Source: Diplodia intermedia (taxonomy: Eukaryota > Ascomycota > Dothideomycetes > Botryosphaeriales > Botryosphaeriaceae). From it: a stretch of 64,000 nucleotides of DNA. The notes under the pieces were generated by a model. It did not search any database, had not been told where the DNA came from, and saw nothing but the letters and a program-made list of their open reading frames with translations. The translations under genes and the position numbers were made by a program. Of this stretch, positions 22,983 to 31,931 are shown piece by piece. Within the stretch, counting starts at the first letter, position 1, and every line of letters starts with the position of its first letter. The stretch spans positions 930,001-994,000 of the forward strand of contig JAKEKT010000001.1 in the NCBI GenBank assembly GCA_021495925.1. Direction: 5' to 3'.

Positions 22983-23105
22983 GGTAGTCGAATACAAGAT
23001 CCGGACGTAAATGTACGCATTTGAAACTCACGTTTACGTCCGGATCTTGTATTCGACTACCTACCCATGTGAGCTCAATTCTTACGTCACCCGCTGTGGC
23101 GTCGA
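22983..23105 (+). repeat. Foldback repeat family, copy 4 (intact hairpin)
   Basis: Two 31-base arms, 22983-23013 and 23031-23061, are reverse complements with one mismatch around a 17-base loop. The arm contains GATCCGGACGTAAA. A shortened tail follows (TACGTCACCCGCTGTGGCG). This is the best preserved hairpin of the family in the window. Confidence 0.9.
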
Positions 23106-24089
23106 CTCGAAGTCTAGCCACCGTGCGCCACGCCCTCAGCAGTGCGCAAGAGCAGGCCCACCAGCTAGAGCAAAACAAGAAAGCCGGAACCGCCGCATAG
23201 CCCGCTGGGGATAACCCGTGAAAGTTTGCGGCAGTGGACAAGGCTTGCAACCGGGCTCCACTTGACCCCACGCCCGAGCCAAAGAACCCCGAGGGCACAC
23301 CCCGACATTCATCCATCCATCCATCTGGACATGTTCGGTGCCTGGCTTCTTGGCCTTATGTCTTGTCCCGTTGCTTAAGACACCCAAGGCCGAGAAGCAT
23401 GCCCAAGAAAAGTCTTGGTGCGACCGGGATTCCACGCCGCCACTCTCCCGGAATCCGTCAAAAACACCACCTGCCCTCTCAGCCGCACTTGCTGCGCATC
23501 CACGGCCTGGCGCAAACGGCGCGACTGCGGGAGCGCGTTTTGGGCGCTGTGCAACCTGCCGCCACATGCGGCGACGCGGGTGAGAGCGCGGCAGAAAGGG
23601 AATAATGAAGAGTGCTACCCTCTGCGGCTCAGCCGTGAGCCCTGGACTGAGGCGTCCCAGCCGCCCTCTGGTTGGTGTAACGCCATGGGCCTGCGATCGG
23701 CATGCGGGGCCCCAGCCGCGCTACAGTATAGTGGCTTCAGGTCTAGGTGTGGCCGAAGGTAGGGATGATGAGCGTCTTGACTATGCAACAGCCCGGTTCA
23801 TTCCATGAATCGGCGGTTGACACCGCTTGCACTCTCCCGCGTGCCCTCGCCCTTTGCTCTTAATCGTGTGAGAAAGGGCCCAGCCCAAATATGGCCAGTC
23901 CGGATGTCAATCCCTCAAAGCCCAAGCTGCCAGCACCCGGCCATACGCACGAGACTTGCCGTAACGCACGCTCTGCTCCGGGTTAGACAACCTGCCAGCC
24001 TGGGTTGGGACGCTATGGCATCCTTGCGATAAGCCATTCCCGCCCCATGTAACCATGGCCATGTCCTCTGTACTGCGTCGTGCGACGGG

Positions 24090-24096
24090 TATATAT
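24090..24096 (+). promoter_or_regulatory. Probable TATA box of the sugar transporter gene
   Basis: TATATAT about 280 bases before the transporter ATG at 24376, followed by a pyrimidine-rich leader (ctttcctcactc, ctctttcttcccg). The leader would be long, so this is tentative. Confidence 0.4.
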
Positions 24097-24375
24097 GCCA
24101 GGCTTGCCGGCACGCCCTTGTTGAAGCCGTACTTATCCTCTCTCTCGTGGTCTTCGAGCTGACGAAGGAGAGTTTTCTCTTTCCTCACTCACGCTGGCCT
24201 CTTACACACCAAGTGTCCTTTGAGGCAGAAGCACGTGGAACCTTCTCTGTTTGCTGCACCCAGCTCCGCGCAAACCCAAATCTCTTTCTTCCCGTCCCCG
24301 CCAGGCCCAACCTGAACAATCCCTAAAATACGAGACACCGTACTCGGCGCCGTCCACACAGCCACTTCGCCTACC

Positions 24376-26415
24376 ATGTCGGACTTCGACAGCAGGGTCA
24401 ATGCCGAGAAGTCGGCCACCGAGCACATCGACACCACCGAGAAGGCTTCCGACGATGTCAACCTCAACAGCAACATTGAAGCCAAGTAGGTTCCGGGCAG
24501 CAACCTTATGTGCTTGCGAAGTAACGTTGCTGACGTACATGTACAAAGGATCAAGAACCCGCTTGCCGGTATCCCCAAGGAGACGCTACTCTACCAGGTC
24601 CAGGAATTCGCCAAAGAATATGATATGACCGACCAACTCGCCCTGCTGCAGCGTGGCGCGCTTGTAGCTCAGGACCCCGCCGAGTTCGAGACCGTCGAGG
24701 CCATAACACCTGACGAGCTCGACGCTCTCCGCAACGAAGTGACGCACAAGTGGCGTCAGCCGACGGCTCTCTACGTCACTGTTATCCTCTGCTCTGTCGG
24801 CGCAGCCGTCCAAGGTTGGGACCAGACGGGCTCCAATGGCGCCAACCTTTCGTTCCCGCAAGCTTTCGGGATTTCCGATGCCGAATACCTGGACGACGCT
24901 GAGACGATTCCCAACCCCGACTATGCCACCAACCTCTGGCTGGTCGGGATCATTAACGCCGCACCATACCTGGCATCTGCATTCTTGGGCTGCTGGTTGA
25001 GCGACCCGCTCAACAACTACTTCGGTCGTCGTGGCACCATCTTCTTCTCGGCCGTTTTCTGTTTCCTTTCGGTTATCGGCTCCGGTCTCTCCCAGACCTG
25101 GCCTCAGCTATTCGTCACTCGTCTGCTACTTGGTATTGGCATGGGGTCCAAGGCTTCGACCGTCCCAATTTACGCCGCCGAGAATGTCCCTGCCGCCATT
25201 CGTGGCGGTCTCGTCATGTCCTGGCAGATGTGGACTGCGTTTGGTATCTTCCTCGGCTTCTGCGCGAACCTGACAGTCTACAATACCGGCACAATTGCCT
25301 GGCGTTTGCAGCTGGGCAGCGCTTTCATCCCCGCAGTGCCGCTCGTCGTTGGCATCTACTTTTGCCCCGAGTCACCTCGCTGGTTGATGAAGAAGGGACG
25401 CTACGCCAAAGCATATAGAAGCTTGTGCCGCCTGCGTAATACTCCTCTCCAGGCCGCTCGTGATCTCTACTATGTCCATGCTCAGCTGTCCATCGAGTCT
25501 GAAATCATTGGCAAGTCCAACTATATCACCCGCTTCTTCGAGCTCTTCACAATCCCACGCGTCCGCCGCGCCACGCTCGCCTCCTTTGTCGTCATGCTTG
25601 GACAGCAGCTCTGCGGTATCAACATCATAGCCTTCTATTCGAGCACGGTGTTCCGGTCCGCTGGCGCTGGCCGCTTGGAGTCGCTTCTCGCGTCGTGGGG
25701 TTTCGGACTCATCAACTTTTTGTTCGCCATACCCGCCCTCTACACGATTGATACCTTCGGAAGACGGAACCTGCTGCTGTTCACCTTCCCGCAAATGGCT
25801 TGGACGCTGCTCGCAGCCGGCCTATGCTTCCTGATCCCGGCCAGCAGCCCGGCGCATCTGGGCCTAGTGGCAATGTTCATTTATTTATTCGCTTGCTTTT
25901 ACTCCCCTGGCGAAGGCCCGGTACCGTTTACATACTCCGCCGAGGTCTTCCCCTTGTCCCATCGTGAGGTTGGCATGTCATGGTGAGTTTTTTTTTTTTT
26001 TTTTTTTACCGTCCCGCTACACCCCCACACCCAACGTTGTTCACTGACCATATTCTTCCCCAGGGCCGTCGCAACCTGCCTCTTCTGGGCTGCCGTGCTA
26101 TCTATCACCTTCCCGCGCATGCTCGCCGCCATGACCGTCACCGGCGCTTTCGGCTTCTACGCTGGCCTCAACCTCATCGCGCTCGTCATGATCTTCCTGT
26201 GGGTGCCCGAGACCAAGCAGCGCACGCTCGAGGAGCTCGATTACGTCTTTGCCGTCCCTACCCGCAAGCATATGAGCTACCAGGTGACCAAGGCACTGCC
26301 CTATTTCATCAACCGCTGGGTCTTCCTCAACAAGAATGCCACACTCGAACCGCTGTACAAGTTCGACGAGCACCTGGCCAGCGACCAGGCGAGGAGTAAG
26401 AGCGTGAGCAACTAG
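24376..26415 (+). CDS. MFS sugar transporter
   Basis: A plasma-membrane sugar or polyol symporter of the major facilitator superfamily. Three exons: 24376-24485, 24549-25982 and 26064-26415, giving 631 aa. About 120 residues of hydrophilic N-terminus precede the first helix, longer than in most family members. Sugar-porter signatures are present: FGRRG after the second/third helix, PESPRWLMKKGR before the central loop, GQQLCGINIIAFYSS in helix 7, DTFGRRN, and PETKQRTLEELDYVF after helix 12. Intron 2 interrupts the Trp of GMSWAVATCLFW and has a run of 20 T right after the donor. The substrate cannot be inferred; the extended N-terminus is shared with several fungal sugar porters of unknown specificity. 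It is the only gene in the window clearly devoted to nutrient uptake. Confidence 0.93.
25988..26007 (+). repeat. Poly-T tract inside transporter intron 2
   Basis: Twenty consecutive T starting five bases after the GT donor. It lies at the 5' end of the intron, not at the usual polypyrimidine position near the acceptor. Confidence 0.95.
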
Positions 26416-26762
26416 ATGGGAACAGAGTTTGCCTTAGTATCCGGGCAGTGTTCAAGACCAATGAGTACAGTGGTAGACTATCTTTTCCGGTGTGTCTGAG
26501 AGAGGTAGGCACTGTCTTTCACGAGGAACGTCCGTAATGACTTCATGAGCATATAACGATGCCCAACCCACCTCTGGTCGAAATTACAGGGAGTGGAAAA
26601 TGTTTAGGTTAGACAACTCTAGTCGAACATCAATGGACACGGTATTTTAAATGGACGTCGTCGTATATTTAAGCGTATATAAACGCTTAAGCGTCTCAGC
26701 AACACTTGTACTTCAGTTTAGTGAGAGCGAATTCATTTTGATGAAAATCGATGTCACAGTAG

Positions 26763-26904
26763 GTGGAGAAATGATTGCCCACCAACATTTGTAGTTGAAG
26801 CCAAGATCCGGACGTAAATGTGCGCATGTAAAACTTAAATTTACGTCCGGAGCTTATGAGGCAGATGCGGGTGGGCAATTTCTTTAGTCACCCGCCATGC
26901 CGGT
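26763..26904 (+). repeat. Foldback repeat family, copy 5 (nested inverted repeats)
   Basis: The inner hairpin is AAGATCCGGACGTAAAT (about 26803-26819) against ATTTACGTCCGGAGCTT (26839-26855). The outer arms also pair: the left end GTGGAGAAATGATTGCCCAC is an imperfect reverse complement of the right tail GTGGGCAATTTCTTTAGTCAC. This suggests a complete, roughly 140-bp element with terminal inverted repeats. Confidence 0.8.
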
Positions 26905-26925
26905 TCTTGAGCTACCACAAGCAGG

Positions 26926-27120
26926 CGACAGATGACTTGAGCTCTCTAAGCTTTCCTACATGGGCAGTGGAATCCATTATCAGAGCGCAGATGTGAGTTT
27001 TAAATGCACACGTTTACGTCCGGATATTTGATTCAACTGCCTACCACATGAACATTGTGCAATGTCTCTGAGGCGGATGCGGATGCGCCCAATTGTTTTG
27101 TCATCTGCTGTGCTACCTGA
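26926..27120 (+). repeat. Foldback repeat family, copy 6
   Basis: Left hairpin arm GTGGAATCCATTATCAGAGC, right arm CGTTTACGTCCGGATATTTGATTCAACTGCC, then the tail with CTGAGGCGGATGCGGATG. The arms have diverged, several differences being C-to-T or G-to-A. Confidence 0.75.
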
Positions 27121-27756
27121 AAGTGGGGATCGTTTAACTCATTTGGTGGAGGAAGCACAGGCTCCGAGCGAGCTACATTTTAAGCTTTTCCAGAACCTCG
27201 ACTAGAATAATTGGCCGTACCGGCCGACCTGACTCGTGTGCCGTTGGGAGGGCGTGAGGAGGCGAGAGAGATTGGAGGCCGCGGCACCACTTGGTCAAGG
27301 ATGCGCGATAGGCTTCAACGCGTATCTGAGAGGCGCTAGTAGTTCAGACAGAACACTATGGGGCCAGGGCGAAGCAGATATGACCCTAACGCTCATTCAT
27401 CACTTGATAGATTGGAGACTTGTATCCAACGCCGCCCACAACACGTCCAGGACGTTGCTCGGACCTGGCAGGCAGTTCCCCAACCAACGAACCTGCAGTT
27501 TTCGGGGGCGTAAGCTCAATTTCCGGAGATCACAGGCGATTCGAAGCCTAGAAGTACCAAATGACTCATGGACCGTCAGCTCAACCGCAAATCCGCGCCG
27601 CAAATGCTCCTCAAATGCTTGTGCGTTCGGTGCTCGGGCCCGATATGAAGTCCCAACGCCCCCAGTCTTCCTTCTGATATTTCCAATATACTTTCAGATC
27701 TCCCCAGCGTGCTATTACCCTAACCCAATCCGCACGTCCGTCATTCCGGACATAAA

Positions 27757-28486
27757 TCACGCGTCACTCCCAAGCTGCTTTTCGATGCTTTCGAGCTCTT
27801 CGGCATCAGAAATCTCGATGATGCGGTTAACCTCTGCGGTGTTGCGCATCAGCTCCTTAGCGCTGGCGTAGAGCATCTTCATTTCGGAGTTGCAAGTTGT
27901 GGGCAGGTGGTAGATCATAACGTAAGGGACGGCTAGACGACCAGATGGTTCCTAAAATCGGACAGTGGTTACGTCAGTACCCAAATCCTTGACGGCCCCG
28001 ATTATATCGATAAGACATGCGATAAGGCTGGATGCTCACAAGAGTCATGGGGTAGCTGAGCAGCACAAAGCGCGGCGTGTTGTCGGGCAGCTCGTCGGCA
28101 ATATCCTGCAGATTGTTGTAGACCTCATTGTCGGACTGGTGGATCTCGAGCGTCTTCTTGTCGATCTGGTCTGCGTGCGGGAGAGGAAAGTTCCATGTCT
28201 CAGCGAGGGTCGTGGTGCGCCGCGGTGGGGCAGCAGGGGTTTAGAATAGGAGAGGAGCGCTATGAGCAGGACTTCTCGGGCTCAGGAGAACGGCGAAGCT
28301 TGCGTACAGATGACAGCTTGAGGGTCCTTTGCGCGCGAAGTGCCGAGGCGGAACTTGCGCAGCTTGTCCTTGGTCTCGGTCGAAAAGGTGAAGAGGCGAG
28401 CTTCGGAGGACTGTTGGTGACCGGCGCGCCGTGTAAGCGAGATCAGTGCCGCTTGGACAAGGAGATCGTGATATGCCACTGACCAT
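27757..28486 (-). CDS. AIM7: GMF/Aim7 actin-branch remodelling protein
   Basis: Glia maturation factor family, an ADF-homology domain protein that binds Arp2/3 complex and promotes debranching of actin filaments in the cytoplasm. Four exons: 28486-28484, 28410-28308, 28170-28040 and 27951-27757, giving 143 aa, the usual GMF length. The first coding exon is only the ATG, directly followed by a GTCAGT donor. Splicing gives MSSEARLFTFSTETKDKLRK, the canonical GMF start. The rest covers the whole domain: RLGTSRAKDPQAVIYQIDKK, DELPDNTPRFVLLSYPMTL, PYVMIYHLPTTCNSEMKMLY and AKELMRNTAEVNRIIEI. All joins keep frame and reproduce conserved family sequence. The gene diverges from the molybdopterin-binding gene across about 300 bases. 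Confidence 0.94.
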
Positions 28487-28782
28487 GGTGGTGCCTATTG
28501 CTGGCGGAACGAGCCTTGGGCGGAAAGGGGGGCAGCTGCGGTGGTGCGGTAGGGCTGACGCTGACGTCGGGGAAGAGGTCAACAAATCTTGAGGGGCAGC
28601 TAGGTAGCTTGGTGGTGGTGACGCGCTCCGACGCCGATGCGGGGCGGCCCACAGCCTGACTCGCCGTGCGCCCGCCAGCGCGTGTACGTACTGGAGTATC
28701 GCGCCTGGTGATCGAGAGCCGTACCTGCCGTCGCTGCAATCCGCGAGACGTCCTTCGCACCGCACGCCGCTGCTCAAAACCC

Positions 28783-29902
28783 ATGTTCGGACGCTTGAAC
28801 CAGCTTGCGCGACACCTCACCCGCCCGCTTCCCAACTACGCGCACCGCTCTGCAGCTGCAACTCCGAAGACCGGCTTCGTGAGCCCGATACAGACGTCAC
28901 CAGCCATGGCTGCAACGAACGCGCAGGGCAAGAGCATGATCCACACGGCGGCATGTCTCATCATCGGAGACGAGGTGCTAGGCGGCAAGGTGAGCATCCG
29001 TTTGCACTGGGCATCCACTGAGCGCTGCTGAAATGACGCTGCGCAGACAGTCGACACCAATTCGGCCTACTTGGCCAAATACTGCTTCCAGCTGGGCATC
29101 GCACTCAAGCGTATCGAGGTCATTGCCGATGACGAGGACGAAATCATCGAGGCCACCCGGCGCATGTCTACGAACTATGACTTTGTGGTCACCTCTGGCG
29201 GCATAGGTCCGACGTAGGTAGCAAGGAAACGGACATGCTGCTGATGAGAGGCTAACGGCTTGCAGGCACGACGACATCACCTACCAATCCATAGCCAAGG
29301 CCTTCAACCTCCCGCTGGTGCTGCATGAAGAAGCATTCGAGCGCATGAAACGGCTGTCGAAGCCGCATCCCTCGCAGCCAAACTTCAGCTGGGACGTGCC
29401 TTCGCCGGCGCTTACGGCGAAGAAGCGCATGGTGGAGCTGCCCATCGACGAGACCAAGGACTTGAGCGACCAGGCGGTGTTTGTGGACGATTCGCTGTGG
29501 GTGCCCATCAGTGTGGTCAATGGAAACATCCACATCCTGCCCGGTGTCCCAAGGCTGTTTGAAAAGTTACTCGAGTCGCTAAAGCCGCAACTGCTGCCGC
29601 GGCTGACTGACCCGGAAGGCAAGGGCGTGTATAGGATCATCATCTCCACGCCAATGGCGGAGAGCGCAGTCGCGCCGTTCCTGACGGAGCTGGCGCAGCG
29701 AGTGGAGCCGAGGGGCATTAAGGTCGGCTCTTATCCCCGGTGGGGTAAGGCGCACAACTCGGTGACGCTCGTGGGACGCGACCGAGCGTACATGGACAGC
29801 CTGGTGCCCGAGGTCGAGAAAGAGGTGCAAGGCAAGCGGGTGTCGGTTGAGGGCGAGGACGACGGACCGGAGAGCGAGCCGGTCAGGCCGGCAGGCAGCT
29901 AG
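28783..29902 (+). CDS. MoaB/Mog (CinA-like) molybdopterin-binding domain protein
   Basis: Three exons: 28783-28989, 29047-29213 and 29266-29902, giving 336 aa. The domain starts near residue 53 (HTAACLIIGDEVLGGKTVDTNSAYLAKYC) and has the binding-loop signature TSGGIGPTHDD, followed by AFNLPLVLHEEAFERM. Further on are VPISVVNGNIHILPGVPRLFEKLL and GKAHNSVTLVGRD. This is the arrangement of the first domain of FAD synthase-related and CinA-type proteins. Several of these are nucleotide or FAD pyrophosphatases rather than cofactor synthesis enzymes, so the reaction is left open. The first 40 residues (MFGRLNQLARHLTRPLPNYA) are Arg-rich without acidic residues and look like a mitochondrial presequence. 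An alternative ATG at 28906 (MAATNAQGKS) would give a cytosolic form. Confidence 0.88.
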
Positions 29903-31117
29903 AGGGCGCCATGTGCGCGTGTGATGTGATTACGAATGGATTTCTGGCGCCGTAAGGCTGCTTCTAGGAGAATTGCCATTTGTTCGAGAAGGTGTGACAG
30001 GGCGTCCACGCACGACCCCGGACGGCGCAGCGCCAAGCGACAGGCGTGCCAGACCAAACCAGCGTTCCCTCCTCGGGCACGCCCCGTGCGAATGGGAAGA
30101 CGGCGGAGCAGCGAGGGTTCGTCGCGCGGAACTGCAGCGCGCGTTCGCGCGTCGATAAGGGCAGCGCGGGCATTAGGTAACGCAGCGCGGAGCGTTTGGA
30201 TCTCCAGTGCCAACGAGGGTGTCCCTGGGCGTGATATGCCGGCGGCATACTGCAACGTCGCGCGCATGCAGATGGCCCAACGTGACCTGCACTCTGGCGT
30301 GCGCTCCGCACAACGCGCGCTTGGCCGACCTCTGGCAGCATGGCAGCAGTGCGGAGCCAGCGGCGCGAACCGACCTAGTGGCATGGGAGCGCGCAGCAGT
30401 GGCAGCAATGGCTGGCAATGGCGATCGGGGCGAGCGTCGATGCGCAGGCACACAGGCGCCGGCTAGCGCTGGCAGCTGTGGGTGCGTCGGACATGGCTGG
30501 CACCTGGCAGAGAAATTGCTTTTCCCGCGTGGCGGGCTGGCGCGAGGCGTGCGCAGGCGAGGGCCGCCAGGCGTGTTGCTCGGGCGCTGGCAGCGGGCAG
30601 AGCAGTGGCACGGCAATGGGCGGTGGGCGTGGGTGGGCTGGCGGGCGCAGGCTGCGCAGCGCTGCTGCGGGCGGCGGGCGGTTATGCCTGCTGCGCTGCG
30701 AGGCGCGCCGTGCCTGAACCCTGGCGCTGAGGGGTGGTGTCTCTTATCGAATTGGAGCGCAGCTTGCCGAGTCGCTCTGGTAGGGAAAAGCGAAGCACTG
30801 GGCTGCGGTGTAGGCCCGGGCCATCAATCAGAGAACATCGACAAAGACCCCCCGAGCTCGACCACCTCCCGTCCAACACCACCGCCGCCATCCACTCCCT
30901 CCCATCACCCTCTCCGTGCTCTCCCAACGCACACCACCACCGCCGCCCAGCGCGACCCCCAGAGTCCCGCCACGTGCCGCAGCAGCGCAAGCTCCTCGTG
31001 TCGCCCTCCTTCCGCTCTTTTGTCTAGCGTTCTCCTCCCCCGAGCCGCAGCCCTTTAGCGAAACAGGCGCCCAGAGTCCGCACCACCGCGTTCCTCCATC
31101 CCCCCACAGCACACACG
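29903..31117. other. Very GC-rich intergenic region upstream of RAS
   Basis: 1.2 kb. From 30200 to 30720 the sequence is rich in imperfect TGGCAG/GCAGCA-type units, which keeps several frames open by composition alone. From about 30840 a CCACC-rich stretch leads to the RAS start and probably belongs to its promoter and leader. No gene is supported. Confidence 0.4.
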
Positions 31118-31931
31118 ATGGCCTCCAAGGTGCGCCGCCGCGAGCCCCCCTGTCCTGCGAGCGACCCCAATGGCTGACCCCGACGCAGTTTCTCCGAGAA
31201 TACAAGCTGGTGGTGGTCGGCGGCGGAGGCGTGGGTAAATCCTGCCTGACCATCCAGCTGATCCAGAGCCACTTCGTCGACGAGTACGACCCGACCATTG
31301 AAGGTGCGTCCGCCCCCTGTCCCGGCCTGCCGCCTTCTTGACTGACGCCCGGCTCGCAGACTCGTACCGCAAGCAGTGCGTCGTTGACGATGAGGTTGCC
31401 CTGCTCGATGTGCTTGATACCGCCGGCCAGGAGGAGTACTCGGCGATGCGCGAGCAGTACATGCGGACCGGCGAGGGCTTCCTGCTCGTCTACTCAATAA
31501 CCTCGCGGCAGTCGTTTGAAGAAATCATGACCTTCCAGCAGCAGATCCTGCGTGTGAAGGACAAGGACTACTTCCCCATCATCGTTGTCGGCAACAAGTG
31601 CGATTTGGAGGCGGAGAGGCAGGTTTCGACACAAGGTTAGTCCCAAGTCTTCCCGCCCAAAGGGGGGCCCGAGCGCTGATCGTCACCGCTATTACCAGAG
31701 GGTCAAAACTTGGCAAAGCAATTCGGATGCAAGTTCGTTGAGACGTCGGCGAAATCCCGCATCAACGTCGACAACGCTTTCTACGACCTCGTCAGGGAGA
31801 TCAGGAGATACAACAGGGAAATGTCGTCGTACGGCTCAGGCGCCCCTGCCGCTGGTGGCAACGGCCCCTCGGGCAAGATGGAGATGGACGGTGAGGCGGA
31901 GAGCAAAGGCTGCTGCTGCACTGTCATGTAA
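31118..31931 (+). CDS. RAS1: RAS small GTPase
   Basis: Membrane-anchored GTP switch controlling growth, cAMP and morphogenesis signalling in fungi. Four exons: 31118-31129, 31189-31303, 31360-31635 and 31699-31931, giving 211 aa. The first exon codes only MASK. P-loop VVVGGGGVGKSC (the residue equivalent to human Gly12 is Gly17, wild type); switch I DEYDPTIEDSY; switch II DTAGQEEYSAM with the catalytic Gln; NKCD and TSAK guanine-binding motifs. The variable region is Gly/Ser-rich and ends in CCCTVM: a CTVM CaaX box for farnesylation preceded by two cysteines suited to palmitoylation. The FLREYKLVV start and CaaX box distinguish it from Rap/Rsr1-type proteins. The symbol is given by family; which fungal paralogue it is cannot be proven here. 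Confidence 0.96.

Larger units (their letters stand above)
21652..24375. other. Long divergent intergenic region with two foldback repeat copies
   Basis: About 2.7 kb between the Asi3-like gene and the sugar transporter. It contains both promoters and copies 3 and 4 of the foldback repeat. Short open frames on both strands show no recognisable protein. A TATATAT box for the transporter lies at 24090. Confidence 0.45.
26416..27756. other. Convergent intergenic region with two foldback repeat copies
   Basis: About 1.3 kb between the ends of the transporter and GMF genes. It holds copies 5 and 6 of the foldback repeat and an 8-base palindrome pair (TTAAGCGT/ACGCTTAA near 26666-26689). The frame open at 27236-27871 on the plus strand has no recognisable content and overlaps the end of the GMF gene on the other strand. 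Confidence 0.45.

Noticed and set aside
27236..27871. 211-residue plus-strand frame
   Set aside because: Overlaps the last exon of GMF on the other strand and has no recognisable content.
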